DNA of 64,000 nucleotides from Caccoplasma sp905210875 (GCA_963931635.1 OZ007034.1:2604001-2668000); one strand, 5' to 3'; positions 1 to 9,655 are shown, counted from the first letter of the stretch. Translations and numbers: made by a program. Notes: generated by a model not told the origin, from the letters alone.

Positions 1-775
1 CTACCACTTCTTTTCCTTTGATGTTCTCGGGATTGTAAACGGCTTTTACGGTAAAACGCAACGGACCGTTGTCGAGAATCTCATAAGTTTTGTAGCAATA
101 GGGATAGACAATTTCGCCATCGACAACCAGTGCGGTAGCACCGCCACCCAGCGTCGGGCCCACTTTGTAGCAGTCGAGACCGTTACCATGATCGACATGG
201 TAAGATACCGAGCGATACAACTCATCGGCTGCCTGAGGATTGGTCTTTTTCAGTTTGGCAATCTGCTCCATGGTCTCGGGATTGAGTTCCGAGTCATAAC
301 GGGCTTCAACGACCGGTTCTCTTACCGATTTTACCCATACGTCATAGCCGAATGCCCGTTCGCCAGTAGCTTGCAAAGCCGGGCCATACATACGATAAGC
401 GGTAAGGTCGTTTTCCCAAGCGATATCGTCTACACGTTCGGGATACTGACGACCGCAGGCAAGTACCTCAACAGCTTCGGGAACACCCTCCTTCACGGTA
501 TAGACCGAGGTGCCATTGGGGGCTACCGAGGCTTGGAAAATAAGTTTCCCATCATAGGTAACTTGGTAAGGCATCTGTTTTCCCATGGCGTCGAGTACGA
601 CCACTTGAGCCGTATCGCTGAGTTGCAATTTCGAGGCAATGTCTTTCATACATACCTCTACCATCTCGTTTTGTCGTTCCATTCCGGTAGTATTCGCCAC
701 GGAAATTTTCATTTCCTTGCTTGCGCACGAAGTAAACAATAATGCGACGAAGGCTCCGAAAAAGAGATTTCTCAT
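1..775 (-). CDS. DUF4861 family lipoprotein, C-terminally truncated by the window edge
   Basis: The reverse strand is open from an ATG at 773-775 to the left window edge, so the 3' end of the gene is missing. The product starts MRNLFFGAFVALLFTSCASK, a lipoprotein signal peptide with the cysteine at residue 17. The body, with a GGGATALVVDGEIVYPYCYK stretch near residue 210, resembles DUF4861 proteins that I know from pectin loci of Bacteroidota beside kduI, kduD and GH105 genes. Function is not established; by context it acts in the periplasm on pectin-derived uronate oligosaccharides. It follows kduD by about 21 bp and is probably cotranscribed with kduI-kduD. Family assignment is from memory of the family, with moderate certainty. 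Confidence 0.75.
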   Translation of the reverse strand, partial: MRNLFFGAFVALLFTSCASKEMKISVANTTGMERQNEMVEVCMKDIASKLQLSDTAQVVVLDAMGKQMPYQVTYDGKLIFQASVAPNGTSVYTVKEGVPEAVEVLACGRQYPERVDDIAWENDLTAYRMYGPALQATGERAFGYDVWVKSVREPVVEARYDSELNPETMEQIAKLKKTNPQAADELYRSVSYHVDHGNGLDCYKVGPTLGGGATALVVDGEIVYPYCYKTYEILDNGPLRFTVKAVYNPENIKGKEVV

Positions 776-796
776 TTTTAACATGATCGATCGTCT

Positions 797-1591
797 TTAT
801 TTGGGTTGTTTTCCGATATAAGCCAATATACCGCCATCGACATAGAGTACATGACCATTTACAAAGTCAGAAGCCTCTGATGCCAAGAATACGGCCGGAC
901 CTACCAAGTCTTCGGGCGTACCCCAGCGGGCAGCAGGAGTTTTGGCTACGATAAATGCATCGAAGGGGTGACGAGAGCCGTCGGCCTGACGTTCACGCAA
1001 GGGAGCGGTTTGCGGCGTAGCAATGTAGCCCGGGCCAATACCGTTACATTGAATATTGTATTCGCCATATTCCGAAGCAATATTGCGGGTGAGCATTTTC
1101 AGACCGCCCTTGGCAGCAGCATATGCCGATACAGTTTCGCGACCGAGTTCACTCATCATCGAGCAGATGTTAATGATTTTACCGTGACCTTTCTTAATCA
1201 TACCGGGGATAACAGCTTTGGCAACAATAAAGGGAGCGTTCAGGTCGACATCGATTACCTGACGGAATTCTGCAGCCGTCATTTCAATCATCGGGATACG
1301 TTTGATAATTCCGGCATTATTCACCAAAATATCGATTGTACCTATCTCTTTTTCGATTTGGGCAATAAAAGCATTAACCTGCTCCTCGTTGGTAACGTCA
1401 CACACATATCCGTGAGCTTTAATACCGGCTGCTTGATAAGAAGCAAGGCCTTTATCTACCAACTCTTGCTTGATGTCGTTAAATACGATGGTTGCACCGG
1501 CTTTGGCAAAACCGCTGGCAATTGCAAAACCAATACCATAAGATGCTCCTGTTACAAGAGCAACTTTTCCTTCCAATGAAAAGTTTACCAT
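797..1591 (-). CDS. kduD: Short-chain dehydrogenase, gluconate 5-dehydrogenase / KduD type
   Basis: This 264-residue cytoplasmic protein is a classical short-chain dehydrogenase. It has the NAD(P)-binding TGASYGIG motif near residue 14, NNAG near residue 91 and the catalytic Y-AAAK pair near residue 157. The family in Bacteroidota is usually named gluconate 5-dehydrogenase. Because kduI lies directly upstream (21 bp gap), the likely reaction is reduction of 2,5-diketo-3-deoxygluconate to 2-keto-3-deoxygluconate, the step after KduI in catabolism of unsaturated galacturonate. The exact substrate is inferred from context, since SDR sequences alone do not discriminate well. The ATG start gives the expected MVNFSLEGKVALVTGAS beginning. 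Confidence 0.85.
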   Translation of the reverse strand: MVNFSLEGKVALVTGASYGIGFAIASGFAKAGATIVFNDIKQELVDKGLASYQAAGIKAHGYVCDVTNEEQVNAFIAQIEKEIGTIDILVNNAGIIKRIPMIEMTAAEFRQVIDVDLNAPFIVAKAVIPGMIKKGHGKIINICSMMSELGRETVSAYAAAKGGLKMLTRNIASEYGEYNIQCNGIGPGYIATPQTAPLRERQADGSRHPFDAFIVAKTPAARWGTPEDLVGPAVFLASEASDFVNGHVLYVDGGILAYIGKQPK

Positions 1592-1612
1592 ATTCTATTG
1601 TTTTTAAGGGTT

Positions 1613-2455
1613 TTATTTTAAATCGGTATATTTGTAGAAATCTTGGTCTCCATAGTCAAGATTTTCACCACCCATGCCCCAAATAAAGGTATAGTTGTGG
1701 GTAGCGGCAGCCGAGTGTATCGACCATTCGGGCGAAAGCACAGCCTCTTCGCCTTTCATCCATATGTGACGAGTCTCGGTAGGTTCACCCATGAAGTGGC
1801 AGATGGCATCGCCTTCCGGAATTTCGAAATAGAAGTAAGCTTCCATACGACGGCTGTGGGTATGTGCCGGCATCGTGTTCCAGATGCTACCCAGCTGCAA
1901 CTCGGTCATACCCATCTGCAACTGGCAGGTGGGAAGTACCTGACAAACAAGCATCTTGTTGATATTGCGATGGTTGGAGCCTTCGAGCGAACCCATCTCG
2001 GCTACTACGGCATCGGCTTTGGTCACTTTTTTGTCGGGATAGGTGCAGTGAGCCGGAGCTGAATTGAAATAGAACTTGGCCGGCTTTGCAGCATCTACAC
2101 TCTCAAAGGTTACGGTGCGGTCGCCCTTGCCTAAATAAAGAGCCTCCTTGAAATCGAGGTCGAATACCTTTCCGTCAACTTTGACACGACCGGCTCCGCC
2201 CACATTAAAGATACCCAATTCGCGACGACTCAGGAAATGGGTTGCCTTCAACGGATCGATGGCTTCGAGCACGAGCTCCTCTCCTACGGGTTTGGCACCG
2301 CCTACCACCAGACGGTCGTACATCGAATATACCATATTGACTTCGTTGTCTACAAAAAGATTTTGAATCAGGAAATCTTCGCGCAGACGAGCCGTATCAT
2401 AATTTTTGGCATCTCTGGGGTGCGCAGCATAGCGCAATTCGTAATTGGTTTTCAT
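1613..2455 (-). CDS. kduI: 5-dehydro-4-deoxy-D-glucuronate isomerase (KduI)
   Basis: The 280-residue product matches KduI over its whole length. It contains the cupin metal site NTMPAHTHSRRMEAYFYFE around residue 190, with two histidines and a glutamate as zinc ligands, and the C-terminal SIHSAAATHNYTFIWGMGGEN segment carrying a further histidine. KduI isomerises 5-keto-4-deoxyuronate, formed spontaneously from the unsaturated galacturonate that GH105 enzymes release, into 2,5-diketo-3-deoxygluconate. It is the first gene of a kduI-kduD-DUF4861 unit. A TACATTTG (-7-like) element on the same strand at 2510-2517 could drive it. Confidence 0.96.
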   Translation of the reverse strand: MKTNYELRYAAHPRDAKNYDTARLREDFLIQNLFVDNEVNMVYSMYDRLVVGGAKPVGEELVLEAIDPLKATHFLSRRELGIFNVGGAGRVKVDGKVFDLDFKEALYLGKGDRTVTFESVDAAKPAKFYFNSAPAHCTYPDKKVTKADAVVAEMGSLEGSNHRNINKMLVCQVLPTCQLQMGMTELQLGSIWNTMPAHTHSRRMEAYFYFEIPEGDAICHFMGEPTETRHIWMKGEEAVLSPEWSIHSAAATHNYTFIWGMGGENLDYGDQDFYKYTDLK

Positions 2456-2616
2456 CGGGAAATTATTTTAATTGAATTATTCCATACTCGGGCTAATTTA
2501 CAAGCCATACAAATGTAGAAAGAAATCCCGTAATAAGCTACATTTTTGTGGTTTTTTATCCAAACTTTATTTTACACAAGCAGTAGCAGCTTTTTATTCC
2601 TCATTTATATACAAGC

Positions 2617-2647
2617 AGATACCCCATCGTTTTACGATGAGGTATCT
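2617..2647 (-). terminator. Hairpin terminator after ferritin
   Basis: A 14-bp stem with a single C/A mismatch and a TTT loop lies 34 bp beyond the ferritin stop codon. The tail lacks a long U run, so it may be a weak terminator. Confidence 0.5.
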
Positions 2648-2680
2648 TAATATCTAAACGAAGTAAACAGTACTATCGCT

Positions 2681-3199
2681 CTATTTACCAGCCAAGGGAG
2701 CTGCCTCGGTATAAGTACGGGCACCCAGCTCTTTATCGAGCGTATATATGCCGAAGCCGTTGTCTTTTATCATCTTCAAGGCATCAATATATCCTTTGGC
2801 GGTCTCTTCTTCCTCGACCTGCTCGTCGATAAACCAGCCCAGCATGCTGCGGGTGGCATAGTCTTTCTCTTCTTCGGCCAAAGCGTAGAGGTCGTTTATC
2901 AGCGACGTTACCTTCTCCTCGTGTGCCAGCGTATCTTCAAAAGCAGCCAGCGGGGTAGCCCATTCGGTCGGTACCGGAGCAATGGGGGCCAACGTAACCT
3001 TTCCTCCACGAGAAAGGAGATATTTGATAAAAATCATGGCATGGTCTTGTTCTTCCTTGAACTGTACCGAAAACCAGTTGGCAAAACCTGGATTTCCAAG
3101 AGCCGAAAAATTTGCCGACATTGACAGATAAAGATAGGCCGACCAAAACTCGGCATTGATTTGCGCATTGAGCGCATCTTCCATTTTTTTGCTTAACAT
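2681..3199 (-). CDS. ftnA: Ferritin (non-haem iron storage)
   Basis: The 172-residue product begins MLSKKMEDALNAQINAEFWS and has the four-helix ferritin ligands: glutamate in NAEFWSAYLY, EEQDHA near residue 50, and EEKDYATRSMLGWFIDEQVEEE near residues 117-138. It stores iron as a cytoplasmic ferric mineral. An upstream in-frame start at 3307 would add 36 residues of unrelated hydrophobic sequence, so I chose the ATG at 3197-3199, which gives the family's usual length. A CAAAAATA (TATTTTTG on this strand) element at 3238-3245 is a possible -7 box. The gene sits between GH105 and kduI with terminators on both sides, so it seems independent of the pectin operon. Confidence 0.95.
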   Translation of the reverse strand: MLSKKMEDALNAQINAEFWSAYLYLSMSANFSALGNPGFANWFSVQFKEEQDHAMIFIKYLLSRGGKVTLAPIAPVPTEWATPLAAFEDTLAHEEKVTSLINDLYALAEEEKDYATRSMLGWFIDEQVEEEETAKGYIDALKMIKDNGFGIYTLDKELGARTYTEAAPLAGK

Positions 3200-3340
3200 A
3201 ATCGTTGAATTTACAGGTTTCTTGACTATTAATAATACAAAAATAGAAAATTTCCAATAAAAGCGCAATTCAAGATGAAATATATATTGGTCTCTTTCCC
3301 ATATCAATCCATACCTTCTTGTTCAAAAAATAATTCGCCT

Positions 3341-3371
3341 AAAAAAGGGTAGTTTCAATAATGAAACTCCC
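3341..3371 (-). terminator. Intrinsic terminator ending the pectin operon
   Basis: A GGG-AGTTTC / GAAACT-CCC stem with a 6-nt loop and one bulge is followed on the minus strand by six U residues, just 9 bp past the GH105 stop. It marks the end of the long minus-strand transcription unit. Confidence 0.75.
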
Positions 3372-3379
3372 TCAACATC

Positions 3380-4570
3380 TTACTTGTCAAGCTCAATACA
3401 ACCCATAATGAATGGCCCTGTTGCCTTGGGGTCATTATCGCGTATGGGTTCGTTGATATAGTATTCAAAACTTCCATCGCGATAGGGATTTCCTCCCAGA
3501 CCGGCCACCATACAGCATTGCGTAATGTTCACCGTGCCGTCGCGATCTATTTTGATAAGTTTTTTCATAATCCCGTCATAGGCATCGGTAGCCACCTTAC
3601 GATAACGCTTGTCGATATATCCCTTGTTCACAGCCTTGGCTATGGCATACATGAACATGGCCGAAGCCGAAGCCTCCTGATAATTTCCTTTGCGCTCTTC
3701 CAAATCGACAATCTGATACCATATACCGTCGTGCTGGAACTGAGGAAGTGCCTGAGCCAGTCCCTCTACCATGCCTATCAGATTGGCACGCAAGGGGTGG
3801 TTTTCGGGAACAAAATCCAGCACATCGACCAGAGCCATGCACCACCAGCCGATGCTACGGCCCCAGAAGTGGTGCGAAAGCCCGGTGACGGGGTCGCACC
3901 ATTTTTGCTGGCGCTTCTCGTCCCAAGCGTGGAAATAGAGCCCTGTAACCGGGTCGCGCATGAACTTTTCTACAATCACAAACTGCATGATGACATCGTT
4001 GAGCAGCTCGGGCTTGTTATTCACCACGGCATACTGGGCCAGGTAAGGCGAGGCCATATAGAGGCCGTCGAGCCACATCTGCCAGGGATAAACCTCCTTG
4101 TGCCAGAATCCGCCCAACGAATTGCGGGGGTGGTCCATCATGGCATTATAGAGCATATCCATGGCCTTTTTGTATTTGGGATTTCCCGTCTGTTCATAGA
4201 CATCGAACAGAATCTTTCCGGCGTTTATCATATCAACATTGCGGCGACCGTTGATGTAATCGTAGTTGAGAATGGTGCCATCGTCACGCACCATCATGTC
4301 GGCATACTTCTCTACATACTTGTAATACTTGTCGTCGCCAGTCTCTTTCCATACCTTCAACATCGACAGAGCCACCACGCCCTGACAGTAGCCAAACACC
4401 GGACGCTTGGCCCAGTCTACCTGCCAGGCCTCGGGGAACCGTTTCATCTCGGAATCGGCCATGCGCACATACATCTTCGCTTCTTGCGCCACAGCAGCTT
4501 GCCCGCCTATGAGCAAGGCGACAATGAGACACGCAAGTGTCTTCATCGAACAATACTTCATGTGTTTCAT
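3380..4570 (-). CDS. GH105 unsaturated rhamnogalacturonyl/galacturonyl hydrolase
   Basis: This 396-residue protein has an N-terminal signal peptide (LACLIVALLIGGQAAVAQE) and an (alpha/alpha)6-barrel family GH105 sequence. Landmarks are RPVFGYCQGVVALSML near residue 56, the catalytic-aspartate region NVDMINAGKILFDVY near residue 110, LDGLYMASPYLA near 168 and HFWGRSIGWWCMALVD near 234. GH105 enzymes remove the unsaturated uronic acid from oligosaccharides made by pectin lyases and feed KduI. It is the last gene of the big operon, 25 bp after GH78. Several in-frame ATGs exist at the N terminus (residues 1, 4 and 9); the internal one at residue 9 would give a more typical signal peptide. Confidence 0.93.
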   Translation of the reverse strand: MKHMKYCSMKTLACLIVALLIGGQAAVAQEAKMYVRMADSEMKRFPEAWQVDWAKRPVFGYCQGVVALSMLKVWKETGDDKYYKYVEKYADMMVRDDGTILNYDYINGRRNVDMINAGKILFDVYEQTGNPKYKKAMDMLYNAMMDHPRNSLGGFWHKEVYPWQMWLDGLYMASPYLAQYAVVNNKPELLNDVIMQFVIVEKFMRDPVTGLYFHAWDEKRQQKWCDPVTGLSHHFWGRSIGWWCMALVDVLDFVPENHPLRANLIGMVEGLAQALPQFQHDGIWYQIVDLEERKGNYQEASASAMFMYAIAKAVNKGYIDKRYRKVATDAYDGIMKKLIKIDRDGTVNITQCCMVAGLGGNPYRDGSFEYYINEPIRDNDPKATGPFIMGCIELDK

Positions 4571-4595
4571 TTCTTTCTTGTGTGTGTGTTAAATT

Positions 4596-6782
4596 TTAAT
4601 ACTGTATTTCAACTTTTTCTCCGGCCGATACTGGCAGACGATATGAACCGTCGGAGAGTTTTTCTATTGTTCCGATATTGGCCTTCGGCTTTCTACGGCT
4701 GTCGAAATAGACGTATCCTCTACCTTTGGTCGCCTCGACACGGATTTTCTTCTTGTCCATATAGACCCGTATTTCGCCATCGGCCATGGGGACGGTTCCC
4801 TCCATCCATTTGAGACCGCCCAAGCAAGGTCTTACCGTAAACTCTTCATAGCCGGGAGCAGCCGGGGTCACACCCAGGAAATACTTACCCAGCAGATAGA
4901 TGGGGCTGGCTCCCCAGGCATGGCACAAGCTCTTGCCATAGGGTCGGTTATACATGGCCAGGTGTTCTGTGCCCTGCTGTTGCGGATTATATTTCTCCCA
5001 GAACGTAGTGGCATTCTCACGCAACATACCGCCCCAATAGCTTTTCATCTCTTTCATTACCCGTTCCTGCTCGCCCAGATAGCAGAGTGCTTCGAGCTCA
5101 TAGAATCGCATATAGGGGGTAGTGATGCCGAGAATTTCGTCGTTGAGCAGTACCGAATTTTTTATCTGCTCACCCTGTTTCTCATCGAAATAGCCGTAAA
5201 GCAGGGCAAAAATGTTGGCATAGCGGGTTACCGTCTCGCTCGGCCGGCCATCAACACGGTTATGTACCAGGGCTTGCTTTTGTTCGTTCCAGAAACAGGG
5301 ATTCAACTTGGAGCGCAAATCAGCGGCAAGGGCTTCGTATATGGTGGCAGCCTCATCGTCTTCGGCCAACCGGGCACAGAGCGACATGGTTTCGAGACTC
5401 TTGCAGAAAAGCACCTGCTCAAAGGCCAGTTCGCCTTTCTTGTCGAGATAGCCGTCGGCCCAGTCGACAAACACCCAGTCGCCAGCCAAACCCTCAACCA
5501 TACCCTCTTCATTGGTACGACCCAAGACAAACTCCATCAAGCTCTTCATGCGGGGATAAATCTGCCGCACAAACTGTTTGTCGCCGACATACATATAATA
5601 GTCGTATATGCTCAGGAACCAGTAGAAGGTATAATCCATGATGGTATTGACATGACTGGTAACCGGGTCTTTCCCCCGCAGCAGCCAGATGGTGCGTTCG
5701 ACGGCATCTTGTTCAAAGAAGAGATAATAGTTCATGAGATAACTCTGAATGGCATCGCCGCTCCACACCCAACGGTCGCGCTTGATACCGTCGATAAAAA
5801 ATTCCCGGGTGGTAAGGAACATCGTGTAGGCACCTATCTCCCATATTCGGTTCAACTCCTCATCGTTGCAACGGAATGTACCCCGCTGCTCGACCGGCAG
5901 ATACTCAAACTGCATGGTTGCGTTGCCAGGCTCGACACCGGCTTCGGCCTCCACATAGACATATCTGAAAGCCTTGCTGTTCTCCATGGTATACGATGCG
6001 CCTTTCGGCTGCTCGGAGCTGGTGGAAAGGTCTACCACCTTGTCGGCTTCAACGCGGAGAAAATCGAGTGTCTCACAAGCATCTTTGTCCAAAGCCTCCT
6101 CGGGGCTCTCACCATAATAGATGCCGATGCGACCCTCGCCCGAGATGCCGTTCAGCACCAGGTAACCGAAAGTCTCTTTGCCGAAATCATAGAGCATCCC
6201 GTTTCCACGCTTTTCACAACCGGCAGGCTGTTTCAACTCGCGGGGCAGGGTAAATTGAGAGGGACGACTGTCTTCGCTGTCGAAATTCCAACTGCCGGCC
6301 GACTCATAAAGCGTAGCCGATGTATCACTGGCCTTTCCGCTCTCGTCGATCCACTCTTTGTCTTCAAAGGTTACCTTCCAAGAGGAGTCGGATTTCACCG
6401 TCTCGCCATTGACAAACAGGGCTGGCGGTGAGACCTGGTTCCACACCTTGATGTTCAACTGATGCCGACCGGCTTCCAAACGGATTGTCTCCGGCATACC
6501 AAACTGCAACTTCCCGTCGATTTTGACATTGTATTTTCCCTCAACGGCAAGGTGTATCACTTCGGGCTTTTCCAGTTCAACGGCTTTACTGAACTCGACC
6601 ACCACATAATGACTGTCTGTCTTCCAGAATGGCGGGAAGAAAGCCCCTCTCTCGGTGCGTCGGTTGTTCATGCGGTTGCCCAGCCACAATTCATAGTCGC
6701 CGGGATACCAAATCCACGTCTGTGAAAAAAGCATGGACGAAAGTCCCAACATCGCAAACGTAAATAAAAATCTTTTTTTCAT
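4596..6782 (-). CDS. Secreted alpha-L-rhamnosidase (GH78)
   Basis: The 728-residue protein starts with a cleavable signal peptide (MKKRFLFTFAMLGLSSMLFS). It continues with beta-sandwich domains, then an (alpha/alpha)6 catalytic barrel with the GH78 hallmark FIDGIKRDRWVWSGD near residue 325, ENATTFWEKYNP near residue 575 and SLCHAWGASPIYLLG near 612, and a C-terminal beta domain. GH78 enzymes release terminal L-rhamnose, here presumably from rhamnogalacturonan fragments. The carboxylates in the RDRWVWSGD and ATTFWEKY segments are where the family's acid/base residues fall. It lies between a DUF1593 gene (23 bp gap) and GH105 in the pectin operon. Confidence 0.92.
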   Translation of the reverse strand: MKKRFLFTFAMLGLSSMLFSQTWIWYPGDYELWLGNRMNNRRTERGAFFPPFWKTDSHYVVVEFSKAVELEKPEVIHLAVEGKYNVKIDGKLQFGMPETIRLEAGRHQLNIKVWNQVSPPALFVNGETVKSDSSWKVTFEDKEWIDESGKASDTSATLYESAGSWNFDSEDSRPSQFTLPRELKQPAGCEKRGNGMLYDFGKETFGYLVLNGISGEGRIGIYYGESPEEALDKDACETLDFLRVEADKVVDLSTSSEQPKGASYTMENSKAFRYVYVEAEAGVEPGNATMQFEYLPVEQRGTFRCNDEELNRIWEIGAYTMFLTTREFFIDGIKRDRWVWSGDAIQSYLMNYYLFFEQDAVERTIWLLRGKDPVTSHVNTIMDYTFYWFLSIYDYYMYVGDKQFVRQIYPRMKSLMEFVLGRTNEEGMVEGLAGDWVFVDWADGYLDKKGELAFEQVLFCKSLETMSLCARLAEDDEAATIYEALAADLRSKLNPCFWNEQKQALVHNRVDGRPSETVTRYANIFALLYGYFDEKQGEQIKNSVLLNDEILGITTPYMRFYELEALCYLGEQERVMKEMKSYWGGMLRENATTFWEKYNPQQQGTEHLAMYNRPYGKSLCHAWGASPIYLLGKYFLGVTPAAPGYEEFTVRPCLGGLKWMEGTVPMADGEIRVYMDKKKIRVEATKGRGYVYFDSRRKPKANIGTIEKLSDGSYRLPVSAGEKVEIQY

Positions 6783-6805
6783 GGTATCGCTGCTGTATAG
6801 GTATT

Positions 6806-8212
6806 TTATTTTACAGTGATTATTACCCGGGCATAGCGGGTCAACGCAGGCACTCCGTTGTCGGTAACTTCACAAATGACATGTATCGTCTCTCCTTTTT
6901 TCGCATCATCGGGCACGACAAACGAACTCTTCACCCCGCCGTTGCTGTCGAATGTGATGTCGCCGGGATAGCTGCCTGCCTCGCGATACTGCCACCATTT
7001 ATACGTAAGTTTATCTCCATCAGGATCTTTTGTACCTTTCGCATTCAATTTCACTGTCTTGCCTGATGCTACATTCATATTATCATGAGCAACCACAACA
7101 ACAGGGGCATGATTGGCCTCGTCGTAAGGTTTCACACACCAGTCGGCACGAGCGGCAAAATCGTTCTGCAAAGGCTCTATCCAATGCCATGTGGGCCGGA
7201 GATAATCGATGAGCATCTGATCATTGGGAATGTTCTTTTTCAAGCGTGTACGCCCCCATGCATTACTGGTATACCAACGACCCTCGGGATAGACATATCC
7301 CTCCTCCTCTACCGGATCGAGCCATGTATTCTCACGCACCTTGACATAACGGCCGCCCCAGCCGCCCCAATCGGGGTGTTCTTCGTTGCGAAGGCCGGTA
7401 GGTATCACATGAAAATAGGCGGGCGAATCGCCTTCGGAACGGAAGTCGCCATTCTCATGCGCTTTATAAAGCGAACACAAGGGCCCATGGTTATGTATGA
7501 CATTTGCATTCATCCATTTTCCCACCAAGAATTGCTGCTGTTCGGCCGGCAGGTATTTTTTCCAGTGATAGAAATAGGTAATAAACTGATCGGAAATAAT
7601 AGTCAGGATATTGTATTTTCCCCAGTGCGGACGGATATAGGACTGATAGGTAGAGTCTTGTTCCCAAATAAAAAAGAAACGAAGTTTTCCTGCCACATAA
7701 TCCATCTTTTCGGGGTATTTCTCTTCGATGGTTTTCAGGGCACGGGCTATCGTATTGGTACCGCCCCAGGCCTGTATCCACACCGGACGATTATCGGTCT
7801 CGTCGAGCAGCACCTTCACTATCAGGTTTGAGCCGGGAGTCTCTTCGTCCATCTCACCTTCGGCTTTCACATTTCCAAGCGCCGTACGCTCACGCAGATA
7901 AGCAGGCGTCGGATAATCCTTGTCGTGTTTTACCAAGTTGGGATATACCTTTTCATAGGCATCAAGGTAAGGATTGATCCAATCGTCTCCCGCCCATTTA
8001 TGACCTTGCCAATGATATTGCGAGCTAGATGTGATAATACCCTCTATATCCCATTCGTTGGCATAGAGCAAGAAACGTACCATCGAACACTCATCATCAA
8101 TCTCTCCGTCGCTGGTTACAATCACTCTGGTTTTTGAGGAGGTTTCGGCCTTGGCCATTGTAACGCAACCGGCACATAGAAACAGAAACAGAAAAATTCT
8201 CGTTATTCTCAT
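6806..8212 (-). CDS. DUF1593 / Sde0182-type nucleoside-hydrolase-like secreted protein, paralogue 1
   Basis: The 468-residue protein has a signal peptide with a possible lipobox (FLFLCAGC). It has an N-terminal nucleoside-hydrolase-like domain and, from about residue 370, an Ig/PKD-like domain (KLNAKGTKDPDGDKLTYKWW). The segment VIVTSDGEIDDECSM near residue 31 corresponds to the DxDxxxDD calcium-binding motif of nucleoside hydrolases. The IQAWGGTNTIARAL segment near 145 is shared by the paralogues. Family members carry names such as cellulose-binding Sde0182-like; I know of no proven reaction. Its ATG overlaps the stop of the preceding PL1 gene (ATGA), which suggests translational coupling. 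Three relatives lie at 18990-20420, 20444-21718 and 21867-23288. Confidence 0.85.
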   Translation of the reverse strand: MRITRIFLFLFLCAGCVTMAKAETSSKTRVIVTSDGEIDDECSMVRFLLYANEWDIEGIITSSSQYHWQGHKWAGDDWINPYLDAYEKVYPNLVKHDKDYPTPAYLRERTALGNVKAEGEMDEETPGSNLIVKVLLDETDNRPVWIQAWGGTNTIARALKTIEEKYPEKMDYVAGKLRFFFIWEQDSTYQSYIRPHWGKYNILTIISDQFITYFYHWKKYLPAEQQQFLVGKWMNANVIHNHGPLCSLYKAHENGDFRSEGDSPAYFHVIPTGLRNEEHPDWGGWGGRYVKVRENTWLDPVEEEGYVYPEGRWYTSNAWGRTRLKKNIPNDQMLIDYLRPTWHWIEPLQNDFAARADWCVKPYDEANHAPVVVVAHDNMNVASGKTVKLNAKGTKDPDGDKLTYKWWQYREAGSYPGDITFDSNGGVKSSFVVPDDAKKGETIHVICEVTDNGVPALTRYARVIITVK

Positions 8213-9624
8213 ATAATGCTATTTAAATAGTTTTCAAGATTTGTATATCCATTCTTAACCACGCCGTTGCGGTCGCTGGCATCATGGGGATTCAGACCAT
8301 TTTTCTTTTCCCACGCATCGGGCATTCCGTCGTGGTCGCTATCGGCAGGTGCCGGCAGGCTTTTCAGTTCGGGCCACCCACCCACATTCTCTTGCGAATC
8401 AATCATTCCACAAGGAACCGAAGGATCAGCCACCCGTTTTTTAGTTTTATAAGAAGCACCTTCGTAAGTAGCATTTCCATTCCGTACCTCCTCGATTATG
8501 CGCGTATCTACCGCATCACGACGAGGGAGTACACATCCAGCGCCTTCCAACACCGATTTATAAGCTTCCTCGGCTGTCTGTTGGTTGATCTTCATCGAAT
8601 TCCAAGGCTTGTCTAGTTTCAGCACTTTTATTGCCTCATCACCACCAGATGCCTGAACACCACCAGCCCAATTGTCTGCCGAGACTTTATCATTTCCGAC
8701 GACAACATTGTCGGCCACATACCAACGTCCATAATTATCAATATTTCCCCGATACGACGGAGCAACTATTCGATAGGACACCTCTCCGGGTTGTGTGGCT
8801 GGACCGGGTTTGTAGTAATTGGCAACCATGTTGATGTAAAAACAATCTTTCGGATTTGTCGACTGGGTTATATGAATATATTCCCCTCCATAACTGCTGT
8901 TGTAACCCCAGTTATAGATAACATTGTTGCGATAGTCGTTGTATCCACCACCCGATGCCCAACGCGGATTGCGACTCGAATGGTGTGCTATCAGGTTATG
9001 ATGGTAGGTACTATAATTGGAACCCCATATACCCCCAAAACCGTGTGCACCTTTTACGTGATTAGAATCAAACAGGCTCTCGGTAATCATACACCACTGT
9101 ATCGTAACATTTTCACATATATATATCGACATAGCCTCATCTATACTCCAACTGGCCGATACATGGTCGAGAATGATATTCTTATGACGTCGACTACTTA
9201 CCGCATCGGTATCGGCTCCGGTTTCATCGCCCAGACGCACACGAATGTAACGAATGATAACCTCGTCGGCATCAATACTCAACGGATAACGTTTGATGCA
9301 GATACCATCGCCGGGAGCAGTCTGCCCGGCAATGGTGATATAGGGATTACGTATTCGTAACGGCTTTTTCAAATCAATGGTACCGGAAACACGGAAAACA
9401 ACCGTGCGCGGACCTTTTGCTTCAACAGCAGCCCGTAGGCTGCCTTCGCCCGAGTCGTTGAGATTGGTTACCTCATATACAACTCCGCCACGACCGCCTA
9501 CAGTATATTTACCGTACCCTTCGGCAGTAGGGAAAGCCAGCACTTCTTTATTCTCGGCCTGAGAAGGATAAGAAACCCAAATGGCCAACGACAATAAAAA
9601 TATCTGCAATATAGTTTTTTTCAT
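8209..9624 (-). CDS. Secreted pectate lyase, PL1 family, paralogue 1
   Basis: The 471-residue protein has a signal peptide and a right-handed beta-helix of PL1 type. It starts EVLAFPTAEGYGKYTVGGRGG and has ITIAGQTAPGDG near residue 95, ILDHVSASWSIDEAMSIY near 150 and YHHNLIAHHSSRNPRWASG near 207. The last of these carries the RNPR motif where PL1 enzymes place the catalytic arginine. It ends in a Ca-binding, thrombospondin-3-like loop (DSDHDGMPDAWEKKNGLNP). PL1 enzymes cleave polygalacturonate by beta-elimination. A 50-bp block near the 3' end (8301-8350) is identical to one in the second PL1 gene (12483-12532). Confidence 0.93.
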   Translation of the reverse strand: MKKTILQIFLLSLAIWVSYPSQAENKEVLAFPTAEGYGKYTVGGRGGVVYEVTNLNDSGEGSLRAAVEAKGPRTVVFRVSGTIDLKKPLRIRNPYITIAGQTAPGDGICIKRYPLSIDADEVIIRYIRVRLGDETGADTDAVSSRRHKNIILDHVSASWSIDEAMSIYICENVTIQWCMITESLFDSNHVKGAHGFGGIWGSNYSTYHHNLIAHHSSRNPRWASGGGYNDYRNNVIYNWGYNSSYGGEYIHITQSTNPKDCFYINMVANYYKPGPATQPGEVSYRIVAPSYRGNIDNYGRWYVADNVVVGNDKVSADNWAGGVQASGGDEAIKVLKLDKPWNSMKINQQTAEEAYKSVLEGAGCVLPRRDAVDTRIIEEVRNGNATYEGASYKTKKRVADPSVPCGMIDSQENVGGWPELKSLPAPADSDHDGMPDAWEKKNGLNPHDASDRNGVVKNGYTNLENYLNSII

Positions 9625-9655
9625 ATGTCAAATGGTTTTCTATAAATATTCCACA

